The notes: a model not told the origin generated them from the letters alone. A stretch of DNA of 64,000 nt from JBCCMQ01 sp039026235 (GCA_039026235.1 JBCCMQ010000002.1:186001-250000); one strand, 5' to 3'. Counted from the stretch's first letter, positions 42,968 through 51,205 are shown. Numbers and translations: made by a program.

Positions 42968-43585
42968 TCACCAGTCAAGTTTGTTTCCGACGTCCCATCT
43001 TTGCTCAAAAGCCCGTTGAAAGCGACGAATTTGGGAATGGTCTGAAATCGAGAACATTGGCGAACCTGAGAGTTGCGTGGCAGAGTAATCAAAAAAGTTA
43101 TGAAACGGAAAAACAAAAAGTACATCATCAACTAAGATGATTGGGGATTGAACTTTGTTTGCTTGAGAGCGAACAAAAATTGAGTTTTCACTTTTAGAGA
43201 CCATGGACTTTATTGCGGCATAGCGTTGCTCGAAAAGAGCGTTTATTTGGTCGGAGCGTGCTTCTCTGTCACTTGCTTGGACATGCGTTACCAAAAGGCG
43301 TACGGTCACACCCTGACGCGCCAGCTCAATAAACTTCTCTTCGAAGTCAAGCATCGCAGGAAGCCCGGGTTCCACAATCAACACTTGATCCTGACATTGC
43401 TCTAAGGCGCTATAAAGTGTCTCACCATCTGCCGCCGAAATCTGACTTTGTTGTTCTACCGATTTGGCGACCTGTCTCTTTAGGCGCTGCGAGGAATAAT
43501 AGGCAAACGTTGCCAGAGTTGCTGCGATAAGGCCTGACAGCAAGCTGATCAGAACCGAAAAATCTTGGAGATCAAAGAGGCTCAT
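42968..43585 (-). CDS. Membrane-anchored protein with phospholipase-D-like fold, motif degenerate
   Basis: A 205-residue protein with one N-terminal membrane segment (VLISLLSGLIAATLATFAYY) and a coiled linker. Its soluble domain resembles the PLD fold: QDQVLIVEPGLPAMLDFEEKFIELARQGVTVRLLVTH, then a strand SPIILVDDVLFVFPFHNFFDYSATQLSGSPMF. The catalytic H-x-K-x4-D is not intact, so it may be a sensor or an inactive relative. It is translated with the upstream membrane protein (TAATG) and lies in the cargo end of the element. A defence or exclusion role is an inference. Confidence 0.6.
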   Translation of the reverse strand: MSLFDLQDFSVLISLLSGLIAATLATFAYYSSQRLKRQVAKSVEQQSQISAADGETLYSALEQCQDQVLIVEPGLPAMLDFEEKFIELARQGVTVRLLVTHVQASDREARSDQINALFEQRYAAIKSMVSKSENSIFVRSQANKVQSPIILVDDVLFVFPFHNFFDYSATQLSGSPMFSISDHSQIRRFQRAFEQRWDVGNKLDW

Positions 43586-43995
43586 TACTCAATCTCCGAC
43601 ACAACTATGCACCCACAGCTAACGACTACACTCGCCAAAAAGATAACGATTGATGTCGACCTTAAGACTTCACTGACGACGTTGCTCCCCGCTGCTCTAA
43701 CCGCCGCTATGTCGGCGAAATTTAGGGCGGAAAGCATGAGCAACAGTACAGCCAAGCCGCCTAAAATCACTTGCACGTACTTATATTTCTGACCCGCACC
43801 AAACAATTCCCCGACTGCAGCAGCGCACATCGAAGTAGAAATGATTAGAAGCTCACCGTTACCGATAACTGCAATCAACTCCACGCTCGAGCCCCTAGAA
43901 GCAAGACTGATGGCAGCGAAAATCAACGGCACCAACGAGATCGCAACGCTAAAAATCAGCCACCTCGACAGCTTCTCGAATATTTTTTTGCTCAT
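43585..43995 (-). CDS. Four-helix membrane protein, possible effector
   Basis: A 136-residue protein with about four membrane helices: LIFSVAISLVPLIFAAISLA, VELIAVIGNGELLIISTSMCAAA, VQVILGGLAVLLLMLSALNFA and STSIVIFLASVVVSCGCIVVS. ATG 43995 (MSKKIFEKLSRW) is preferred to 44058. It resembles small membrane effectors in general form only; no family is recognised. The one-base overlap with the PLD-like gene shows a two-gene operon divergent from the reverse transcriptase. Confidence 0.6.
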   Translation of the reverse strand: MSKKIFEKLSRWLIFSVAISLVPLIFAAISLASRGSSVELIAVIGNGELLIISTSMCAAAVGELFGAGQKYKYVQVILGGLAVLLLMLSALNFADIAAVRAAGSNVVSEVLRSTSIVIFLASVVVSCGCIVVSEIE

Positions 43996-44433
43996 GAAAT
44001 TCGACCCAGACCTACGATACTCAACACTGTTGTGACTTGGGACAGTTTTGCAAGGCACGAACTGAAACGGTTTTTTGGTGCGTCCCCCAAGGATGAGAGA
44101 GGCACATCCGGCAACAATAAGTTTGCACCACGCCTTGTATCACGAAATCGTCATGCCCATGTATGTTGTATGGGTGCCAAGTCGGGTACCTCAGTTATGT
44201 GTTTAAACTGTCAAGGCAAGTTGCCGGGTCAGTGCAGATTGCGTGTTCCATGGCGGAACTCCTCTTTGCTAGATCGCAGCGCGATTTGTTGACGGTTCGG
44301 CAGTACAAGATTGCCAGCTTTACGACAGTATACACAATCACGTCGAAGACGAACGCACATCGCAGAACGGCGGGGGCGGAGATGACAAGGGTAAGTGCGT
44401 TGACCCGATGATCCGTCCCCACTCGCGGGACCT
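43996..44433 (+). ncRNA. Gene-free region upstream of the RT: candidate structured RNA
   Basis: 438 bases with no convincing gene. Three short perfect hairpins follow each other on the + strand: GGCAA-G-TTGCC (44215-44225), GTTCC-ATGGC-GGAAC (44245-44259) and ATCGC-AGC-GCGAT (44273-44285). Frames stay open for 228-261 bases on both strands without looking protein-like. Several defence RTs (DRT2, DRT9, retrons) use a non-coding RNA directly upstream as template, so this is where one would sit. No covariance evidence is available; the true RNA ends are unknown. Confidence 0.35.
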
Positions 44434-45945
44434 ATGGCAGACGATTTTTCCTTCTCGAATTCTGATCTGAAGCACTACCCACATTTTGATGCACCGCTTT
44501 CTCTGAACGAGATCAAGCGACTTGTGACAGACGAAAAGCGCGTTGCATCAAACTCGTTCTATCCGTTCTTCCTTTACCACGAGGAGTGGCAGCCGTACCG
44601 CACCGCCACTGACGCGGCCAAGCCGGAAAAGAAATCACGTCCTATTCGCTACGGAGCAAGGCGCGATGCCTACATCTTCGCTCACTACCGGCGAAAGCTC
44701 GCGATCCGCTATGAACAACGCCTTGCCGAAATGGGGATATCAAACTGCCCAATCGCGTACCGCCAAATCCCCAAGCCCGGATCGAACGGCGGAAAGTGCA
44801 ACATCGACTTCGCAAAGGACGCATTCGACGAAGTTGACCGGCTGGGCAACTGCGTTGCTGTTGCATTGGATATCAAGGGGTACTTCGAAAGCCTCTGTCA
44901 CAAGCGTATCAAACGCATCTGGTGTGACCTCTTGGGCGTAGAATCGTTACCCACGGATCACTATGCAGTCTTCAAAAACATCACCCGGTATCGCTTCGTT
45001 GATCAGAAAGCGGTCTATAGGCGGTTAGGCTACCTTGGCCCTGTTCAGCGTGGCAATTTTATTGTTGAAGGATACACACGCCCATACCACGAAATGGAAA
45101 AGCAAATCTGTTCGAACGAAATTTTCAGAAACAAGATTTGTGGCGACGACCCCGCGTTTTCAAACCTCGTTCAACGTAACGAACTACCACACGGGGTGCC
45201 TCAAGGCGCGCCTATCTCCGACTTAATCGCTAACTTCTACCTTATGGAGTTTGATGCCAAGATGAATGCATACGCGCGCCAGCGCGGCGGCGTCTACATG
45301 CGTTACTCTGACGACATTCTGTTGATTGTGCCGGGCGGTGAAGCCGAAGCCACCACCGCCACAGCTTTCGCGATGGAAGAGATTAAGAACCATGGCGATG
45401 CGCTGGTGATCAAGGAATCGAAAACCTGTGTCGTGCGCTTTAAGCGCGATGGGGACCGATTGAACTTTGAACACATCACCGGGCCACAGGGTAAGAATGG
45501 CCTTGAGTACCTTGGTTTTCGTTATAACGGGCGTAAGGTCTATGTGAGGGATAGCACCATGTCGCGCCTCTATCGCAAAGTAACCGTTGCGGCGAAGCGA
45601 GACGGGACAAGGCACGTACTCGATAATCCCGGCACCTCACCGGCGGCCTTGATAGGTAGCTTCAACTATTCCTTGTTCAGTCAACGGTTTAGTCGCGTGA
45701 AAAAAGGCATGCTGACAGACGACTACAAAAGTTGGACGTTTTACACCTACCTTAAACGAGCGTCACAGACTTTTGGTAGGAAGGGAAACAGCATCCTGCC
45801 ACAAGCTCGGAACTTCAACAGCATTATGCGGTCAAGAATTGAGAAAGCAATCATCCGCGCTCACGCGCGGCAGAACCCAAAGAGCGCGGCAGATGCATTC
45901 AAGAACATTGAAGTCCCACCACTACCAGTGAAAGCGGAAGCATAA
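44434..45945 (+). CDS. Reverse transcriptase, defence-type (UG/DRT-like), stand-alone
   Basis: A 503-residue RT. The finger region KSRPIRYGARRDAYIFAHYR is followed by motif A VAVALDIKGYF (Asp146), motif B HGVPQGAPIS (253-262), motif C YMRYSDDILLIVP (Tyr291-Ser-Asp-Asp294), and a downstream GKNGLEYLGFRYNGRKVYVRDS stretch. There is no maturase or HNH domain (not group II intron) and no obvious VTG or NAxxH retron motifs. A lone RT at the cargo end of a tRNA-integrated element, with a gene-free upstream region, matches the stand-alone defence RT groups; DRT2- or DRT9-like are my best guesses. Subtype needs a profile search. Confidence 0.85.
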   Translation: MADDFSFSNSDLKHYPHFDAPLSLNEIKRLVTDEKRVASNSFYPFFLYHEEWQPYRTATDAAKPEKKSRPIRYGARRDAYIFAHYRRKLAIRYEQRLAEMGISNCPIAYRQIPKPGSNGGKCNIDFAKDAFDEVDRLGNCVAVALDIKGYFESLCHKRIKRIWCDLLGVESLPTDHYAVFKNITRYRFVDQKAVYRRLGYLGPVQRGNFIVEGYTRPYHEMEKQICSNEIFRNKICGDDPAFSNLVQRNELPHGVPQGAPISDLIANFYLMEFDAKMNAYARQRGGVYMRYSDDILLIVPGGEAEATTATAFAMEEIKNHGDALVIKESKTCVVRFKRDGDRLNFEHITGPQGKNGLEYLGFRYNGRKVYVRDSTMSRLYRKVTVAAKRDGTRHVLDNPGTSPAALIGSFNYSLFSQRFSRVKKGMLTDDYKSWTFYTYLKRASQTFGRKGNSILPQARNFNSIMRSRIEKAIIRAHARQNPKSAADAFKNIEVPPLPVKAEA

Positions 45946-45951
45946 AACGGA

Positions 45952-45980
45952 CCACATTTTGATCCACATTGCGAACCACA
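45952..45980 (+). repeat. Right arm-type integrase sites (three CCACA, 12-bp phase)
   Basis: CCACA at 45952, 45964 and 45976, exactly 12 bp apart and 46 bp inside attR. Consensus with the left set is close to GAWCCACA. Confidence 0.65.
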
Positions 45981-46026
45981 GATAGGTAATAAAGCCTTTA
46001 TTTTATTGATATAAACGGCGCAATTA

Positions 46027-46046
46027 GAATCCCTGTCTCTCCGCCA
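46027..46046 (+). repeat. attR (20-bp core copy of the tRNA-Ser 3' end)
   Basis: Exact copy of 30575-30594. It is only the 3' fragment of a tRNA; no acceptor or anticodon arm lies upstream. Confidence 0.93.
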
Positions 46047-46237
46047 GCCCACCCATTTGGATATGCTTTTGCTTCGCAGTCATTTGGTTAGGTGGCATAG
46101 TGGCTGGCAACCTGTCTTGCCGCCCGTACCAAAGGTCTTTGCAAAGCGTGCGCTCCGAAACCGCTCTTTGCGTTCGTGTCCCGTCGACGTTATGCACCCG
46201 CCCGACGCGCACTCTTTGCCAAAAACCAACGCCGCCA

Positions 46238-46974
46238 CTATCTGAAGGCTCTTCTTAACCCCAGCGCTGACATCGCCGTGAGCAACAGGACCAGCCCGGC
46301 CGGCAGAGGCACCGGTGCGGGCATACTGCCATCACGCTCGACCGAGAAGACCATGTTGTCCAAAGCAAACATGTCGATCGCGACATCTTCGTCACCCACG
46401 CTTCTAAAGTCAAAACGCGCAAAACTCGCTGCTACGCCCATTAAATCAACGCCAAAGAATACCTGTTCGAAGACTTCCAGCTCTTCAAAAAGCATCTCCA
46501 TCAAGAGATTATCAGCGGCATCAAAGAAGCTCAGCGCAGTTTGCCGCGTTTCGGTGGCGATGTCATTTATGTCTGCACCCCAGGCAGTCATCGGCAAGAG
46601 GAAATCAATGCGCAATTAGGCATCAAGCGCAACATAGTTGCACGTATACTGCGACCCGCCGAGGTTCATTTCGTCTGAGCACCAACTGTTCGGATCAATC
46701 CGATTTAACACGCCCGGTATATCGGGAAAGTTCGCGCCCTCGAAGGTGAAGAGATCTATACCCAGTGGCTGTCCTTCATAGGACGCATCGGGGCCGCGGA
46801 CTCGAAATCTTCACTCCCATTCGGGTTGACGTTTTGAATGAACAGCGTCCTGTCATCATAGACGACAGGCGCAGCATTCGAACCCATCGGCAGCGAAGTT
46901 GCCATCAGGAAACTTGAAAACAAGACGAAACTCTTAACGACGAAGCTCCCACAGAACTCAAAGTGCCAGAACAA
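46238..46974 (-). pseudogene. Broken VPLPA-CTERM secreted protein gene
   Basis: Three reading-frame pieces make one gene. The N-terminal piece (to about 46790) has a signal peptide (KSFVLFSSFLMATSLPMGSNA). A one-base shift in the GGCCCCG run near 46790 then opens DASYEGQPLGIDLFTFEGANFPDIPGV..., which reaches an in-frame TAA at 46616-46618. The same frame continues to a C-terminal VPLPAGLVLLLTAMSALGLRR, a VPLPA-CTERM sorting signal with its hydrophobic helix and basic end. So there is one frameshift and one nonsense codon. Such proteins are exported and sorted to the surface or an exopolysaccharide layer. A sequencing error could explain one lesion but hardly both. Confidence 0.75.
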
Positions 46975-47562
46975 AACACTCGGCGCGTGTCAGTTTCGTT
47001 TCGCCTTACGGGTCAATTGTTACAATTGAGCGCGACATGAGCCTGAGGCGGGATGCATCGGAATAAATGCCTAGTTCATTGCGATACTTGCTGCCCCTTT
47101 TCGGTTGCGCCGCACGTGTTCCGGTTCCCCCGCACTACTCATTCCGCGCTTCTCTAGTGACCGTCAAACACTTTGCTGCTTGCGCACAGAATTGAATTCG
47201 ATCTGAGCTCGAAGTCTGCATTCGACGCTATCGGTGACATTGAAAACAGGATGGCAACGGACCGGAACTTTGTGATTTAGGGCGGGAGTGCGGTCGATGC
47301 CTCCGACCACGTGACCGCGTCTGGTTTTGTCGACCCAAAACGGCACTGTCTGAACGGGTGCGACGATCCAATGCTGTCTTTGCAGCCGGTCACGGCCGAA
47401 CGTTGCCTTTTGCCATCCGCCCGACGGTATTGGCGCCAGCGCGTCCCTCCTAACTGAAAACCATCGCCCTGATGGCACAAACGCCTATCATGCTTTAATG
47501 CTCTCAAAGAACCAGTGGGATCACTAAGGTTCTTTCGATAGCGGGCATTCAAGAGAGCGCAA
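46975..47562. other. Gene-poor interval between the element and the FAD oxidoreductase
   Basis: 588 bases in which only weak minus-strand frames (47164-47478 and 47277-47579) occur. They are rich in Arg, His and Trp and look like non-coding or decayed DNA. No transposase or RNA was recognised. The promoter of the gene at 47563 should lie in the last 100 bases. Confidence 0.4.
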
Positions 47563-49056
47563 TTGAGAAGACTTAGCAAACTGACGCGGCGCGGAGCGCT
47601 GCTGTTGGGCGGTGCAGCGGCGGGGTATGCGGTCGGGCGGAGCTGGTCGCCGGGGCTCTCTCAGCTAGAGGGCGTGCCGAAGGACGTGGATACCCCTGCC
47701 GCCGAATTGATAATGAACGATGCGAGTGAGCTGTCGGCCACGCCCATCCGCAAGTTCGTCAGGCCGGCAGCCCACGGAGATGCGCTTGTAGATGTATTTC
47801 GTGCTGAGCTTTCGGACGCGCGGTTGGACGGTAGGCCGGTGAACGTGGGCGCGGCCCGCCATTCCATGGGCGGTCAGGCAATCCCAAGGGACGGCACGGC
47901 GATCACAGTCGACAATGGCTGGATCGAAGCTGACACGGCGGCGCGCAGATACCGGGTAAACGGCGGGGCGCGTTGGTCGGATGTGATCGCGGCACTCGAC
48001 CCAATCGGGTTCGGGCCCGCCGTTATGCAGTCCAACCACGACTTCGGGGTGGCTGCGACCTTTTCCGTTAGCGCCCATGGCTGGCCTGTACCGTATGGGC
48101 CCATGGGTGCGACCGTGCGCTCCTTGCGGATGGTGCTACCCGATGGCGAATTGGTAACGGCTTCGCGCACGGAAAACGCGGACCTATTTGCCCAGGCTAT
48201 GGGCGGTTATGGGCTGATCGGCTTGATCGTCGATTTGGAGGTGGACATGGTCCCCAACCAGCGTCTGACCCCCGAAATCAAAGAACTGCCCGCCAGCGAT
48301 TTCCCCGCGGCCTTCATCTCAGCGGTTCAGGACCCTTTGACACCCATGGTCTACGGTCGCCTGAATGTCGATCGCGCCCGGCTGTTTGAAGACGCGTTGC
48401 TGGTTGCCTATACGCCCACAGCCGATCAGTCGGATCTGCCGCCCGCCTTGGGCTCGGGCTTCGTTTCCCATCTCGCGTCCTACATTTACCGGGGCCAGGT
48501 CGGCCGAGAGGGTATGAAACGCCTGCGCTGGTGGGTCGAAAGTGATCTTGGCCCGGCTGTCGCTGGTGAAAGCACACGCAATTCGCTGATGAATGAACCG
48601 GTTGTGACACTGGATGACCGGAACCCTGACCGCGTTGACATCCTGCATGAATACTTCGTGCCGGTGGACGCATTTGACGGGTTCCTGAGTGCCTGCCGTG
48701 AGGTGATCCCAGACGCCTACGCAGAGTTTCTGAATGTCACGCTTCGGTATGTGGCCACCGATCCGGTCAGCCTGCTTGCCCATTCGCCGACACCTCGGAT
48801 TGCTGCGGTCATGTCCTTTACGCAAGAGAAGACGCCAAGGGCCGAAGCTGACCATGTCAGGATGACCCGCCGGTTGATCGATCGGGTTCTTGAAATTGGC
48901 GGAACGTACTATCTTCCGTACCGCCCGCACGCGACGGTTGCCCAGTTCGAACGCGCCTATCCCCGCGCCGCTGAATTCGCGGCGGCAAAGCGGGACATCG
49001 ACCCGGGCCTGATATTGCGCAACAACCTTTGGGACGCATACCTGGAACGTCTATGA
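47563..49056 (+). CDS. FAD-binding oxidoreductase, ALO/GlcD-like, with Tat-type signal
   Basis: A 497-residue flavoprotein of the PCMH (FAD_binding_4) family with a D-arabinono-lactone-oxidase-like C-terminus. The N-terminus LTRRGALLLGGAAAGYAVG looks like a twin-arginine signal or anchor. FAD-site segments are VNVGAARHSMGGQAIP, SNHDFGVAATFSVSAHGWPVPYGPMGATVRSLRMVLPDGE and AMGGYGLIGLIVDLEV. The C-terminus TYYLPYRPHATVAQFERAYPRAAEFAAAKRDIDPGLILRNNLWDAYL is typical of sugar-acid lactone oxidases. TTG start. It is coupled to two membrane proteins, so it probably acts at or across the membrane; the substrate is unknown. Confidence 0.82.
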   Translation: MRRLSKLTRRGALLLGGAAAGYAVGRSWSPGLSQLEGVPKDVDTPAAELIMNDASELSATPIRKFVRPAAHGDALVDVFRAELSDARLDGRPVNVGAARHSMGGQAIPRDGTAITVDNGWIEADTAARRYRVNGGARWSDVIAALDPIGFGPAVMQSNHDFGVAATFSVSAHGWPVPYGPMGATVRSLRMVLPDGELVTASRTENADLFAQAMGGYGLIGLIVDLEVDMVPNQRLTPEIKELPASDFPAAFISAVQDPLTPMVYGRLNVDRARLFEDALLVAYTPTADQSDLPPALGSGFVSHLASYIYRGQVGREGMKRLRWWVESDLGPAVAGESTRNSLMNEPVVTLDDRNPDRVDILHEYFVPVDAFDGFLSACREVIPDAYAEFLNVTLRYVATDPVSLLAHSPTPRIAAVMSFTQEKTPRAEADHVRMTRRLIDRVLEIGGTYYLPYRPHATVAQFERAYPRAAEFAAAKRDIDPGLILRNNLWDAYLERL

Positions 49057-49460
49057 CCATGGAAAAAAGACTTTGCTATGTCTATGCCGCCATCCTGTTG
49101 GCAGCAGCCGCGATCAATTATGTTCCGGGCCTCACCGATGAAAACGGGCTTGCCTTTGGCATCTTCGCGCTCGATCCGTTCGATGATGCCCTGCACCTCG
49201 CATCGGCGGCATGGGCCTTGCTTGCCGGGCTAATCTCGCTCCGCTCTGCGCGGATTTTCCTGATCCTTTTTGGCGCAGCCTACCTCGGCGATGGCATCTT
49301 TGGCATATTCACCGGTTGGGGCTATCTCGACTTTGGCATCTTTACCAATGCCTCATTGGGGCCGAGCCTGTCGCTTCTTAGGATCGCGGCAAACCTGCCC
49401 CACATCGGTCTTGGCGCCGTCGCTCTGGCCGCCGGTTTGGTATCGGCGCGCAAGGGATGA
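49053..49460 (+). CDS. Small membrane protein (DUF4383-like)
   Basis: A 135-residue protein with about four membrane helices: VYAAILLAAAAINYVPG, DALHLASAAWALLAGLISL, ARIFLILFGAAYLGDGIFGIF and IAANLPHIGLGAVALAAGL. It has a conserved pattern DxxHH-like (FDDALHLAS) and LPHIGLG, as in DUF4383 proteins. ATG 49053 overlaps the oxidoreductase stop (ATGA), and its stop overlaps the next start. A quinone- or haem-partner role for the flavoprotein is possible but only a guess. Confidence 0.7.
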   Translation: MTMEKRLCYVYAAILLAAAAINYVPGLTDENGLAFGIFALDPFDDALHLASAAWALLAGLISLRSARIFLILFGAAYLGDGIFGIFTGWGYLDFGIFTNASLGPSLSLLRIAANLPHIGLGAVALAAGLVSARKG

Positions 49461-50503
49461 GGCTTCTGGCGCGCGTGCTGAGGTGGGTTGTCGGTCTTGT
49501 GCTTCTCTTGGTGATCGGCCTTGCAAGCCCGGTCGTTTATGTCGAAGCCTTCTGCCGCGGCGATGCCACGCCAGCGCCGTTGCCCCCGATTTCCGGCGAA
49601 ACACGACCGGAAGTGCGAACGCTTTTGACCTATCCCGAGTGGCACATCGTTCATGCCTATGACGACTATGCCGAAGTTATCCGGCAGGGTGACCCCCACG
49701 ATTTCCGCTTCTTTGCCGCCATTTCAGGGTACTGGGGATCGCTTTGCACGCTGACGCGGGAAAGTGCCGCCTTGGGCGAGATCGACGCGGGAACACGCCA
49801 ACTCGTCCATGTGATCGGTGTGTCCTTCACCTTTGAGATGCTGATGAAGGCCGGTTACGAGGAAACCGTGGGTCGGTTTGCCACGCTTATCCGGGGGTCC
49901 GCGCGCGCGCCCCTGGACGATCTTTCCGCACAACAGGCGGCGCGGTACGCGGCCTTTCTTCAACAGGTGCCGTGGTACCGGTATGATTTTCAGGCCGATG
50001 CTGCGGAGCTCAGGGCGGCGTCCGAAGGCGGCTTCCGAGACCGCGAACGCGCCATGGCGCTTGGTCTCGAACATGGTGCGCGGGCGACCTATGCGGGTGT
50101 CATCGAACAGGCCGTCGCTGCAACCGGCCAGGACGACCTGACGCTGCAGATGGTGGTCGCAAACCTGTCAGATGGAGCGCTGGAGGCAACCGAGGGTGTC
50201 AAGATCCTGCGCAGGACGGATGCGGGGACCGAGGTTGAGACGCCGCGCTACCGGGAGCTGACCAGTATCCTCGCTGCATGGGCCGGGGCAAATGCAGACT
50301 TCATTGATATGGCGGGCAATGACCAAATCATGTTCACCGCCATATCTGTCAACCGAAACGCCACCGGTGCGCTGGCCAGCCTTCCGCGCCAGGGCTATGG
50401 CGACACCCGGCATCTTTTTCTGGTACCGGTTGCCCAACTCGCAGCGCGACTGCGCACGCTCGAAGAAGATGGGCTGCGCCTGGAGCACATTCATGACTAC
50501 TAG
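49457..50503 (+). CDS. Conserved membrane-anchored protein of unknown function
   Basis: A 348-residue protein with one N-terminal membrane segment (WVVGLVLLLVIGLASPVVYV) and a large extracytoplasmic domain containing RTLLTYPEWHIVHAYDDYAEVI, DFRFFAAISGYWGSLCTLTRES and VIGVSFTFEMLMKAGYEETVGR. I recognise no domain, but the aromatic-rich motifs look conserved. It is coupled to the membrane protein and FAD oxidoreductase, so the three very likely act together. The next gene begins 18 bases downstream. Confidence 0.75.
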   Translation: MRLLARVLRWVVGLVLLLVIGLASPVVYVEAFCRGDATPAPLPPISGETRPEVRTLLTYPEWHIVHAYDDYAEVIRQGDPHDFRFFAAISGYWGSLCTLTRESAALGEIDAGTRQLVHVIGVSFTFEMLMKAGYEETVGRFATLIRGSARAPLDDLSAQQAARYAAFLQQVPWYRYDFQADAAELRAASEGGFRDRERAMALGLEHGARATYAGVIEQAVAATGQDDLTLQMVVANLSDGALEATEGVKILRRTDAGTEVETPRYRELTSILAAWAGANADFIDMAGNDQIMFTAISVNRNATGALASLPRQGYGDTRHLFLVPVAQLAARLRTLEEDGLRLEHIHDY

Positions 50504-50521
50504 AAACAGCATGGCAACGCG

Positions 50522-50845
50522 ATGATCAGAGCCCTGCTCATTTCCGTGCCAATTCTCGTTGTCGTATGGATCGCAATCCTGGCGATTGTCCTACGGGCAG
50601 GGGGCGAAGCTCCGGCGGTCTTCGTGCCGTTTCCGCCTGAAGACTTCATCGGATCGCTTGCTCGGGACATCTCGATCACCGGCGCCTCGCCGATATCCGT
50701 GACTTTGCACAGCGATGCGCCGGCACTGGTTGAACGAATTTATGCGGCCGGAGCATGGTTGGTTTTACCGGCCGGATTGGAATCCTGCATTCCCCAGTTT
50801 TTGCGGGATCCGAAGCCATCTATGCCAAGCGCTGCGTCAGGATAG
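50522..50845 (+). CDS. Small membrane-anchored hypothetical protein
   Basis: A 107-residue frame with an N-terminal membrane segment (LLISVPILVVVWIAILAIVL) and a short external domain (GASPISVTLHSDAPALVERIYAAGAWLVLPAGLESC). The SDAPALVxxLYAAGAWLVLPA pattern looks like a genuine protein segment. It lies 18 bases after the 348-residue gene, probably in the same operon. The C-terminal 20 residues look random, so the end may be frayed. Confidence 0.5.
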   Translation: MIRALLISVPILVVVWIAILAIVLRAGGEAPAVFVPFPPEDFIGSLARDISITGASPISVTLHSDAPALVERIYAAGAWLVLPAGLESCIPQFLRDPKPSMPSAASG

Positions 50846-51205
50846 CGACCTTTCTGGTACTATGGGCTTCAGCGCCCCCCGCTGTGCGCGGCGCCGGTTG
50901 CCACCGATTCAGCGAGCTTGTCGGACCTATCCTTAGCCTTTAGGGTCAATGCCCGCTTTCGGCCGGGGTGCGACTGTTGCGAAAGTCCAAAAGAAGGCTG
51001 CCCGCCGAACCAAGCAGGAGCCGTTGCTTGACGGATAAAAAAGGTCGCTGAGACACCTGTTTTGAATGAAAGCGCAGCGGGGGAAGCACCGCCGAACCAC
51101 GTCGGTTTAACGGACTGGTTTCGGAAATAGCTTCACGGGTCCAGCTGCCAACAGGCGCCGTATCGCGCTGCACGGGCCGGCAGACCCACAGATGCAACAC
51201 TCGGG
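50846..51205. other. Gene-free interval
   Basis: 360 bases with only one weak minus-strand frame (50946-51209), which resembles no protein. It follows the end of the oxidoreductase operon and precedes the stop of the convergent SufB-like gene. No clear terminator, repeat or RNA was found. Confidence 0.35.

Larger units (their letters stand above)
30575..46046. mobile_element. 15.45-kb tRNA-Ser-integrated element (phage satellite or integrative replicon)
   Basis: The element is bounded by a perfect 20-bp direct repeat of the tRNA-Ser 3' end (30575-30594 and 46027-46046). It contains a tyrosine integrase at the left, a primase-helicase with an iteron region, a serine recombinase, a terminase-small-subunit-like gene and several defence-like genes at the right. 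No portal, capsid, tail-tape or large terminase genes are seen, so it cannot form virions alone. P4-like or PICI-like satellites have this content. Base composition and codon use look more AT-rich than the flanks. Confidence 0.9.

Noticed and set aside
44434..45945. Retron or group II intron reverse transcriptase
   Set aside because: No maturase or HNH domain and no visible NAxxH or VTG motifs; no clear msr-msd inverted repeats were found. The defence UG/DRT-like group is preferred.
47164..47579. Two overlapping minus-strand frames before the FAD oxidoreductase
   Set aside because: Composition is not protein-like (many Arg, His and Trp) and no transposase or other family is recognisable; left as gene-poor DNA.
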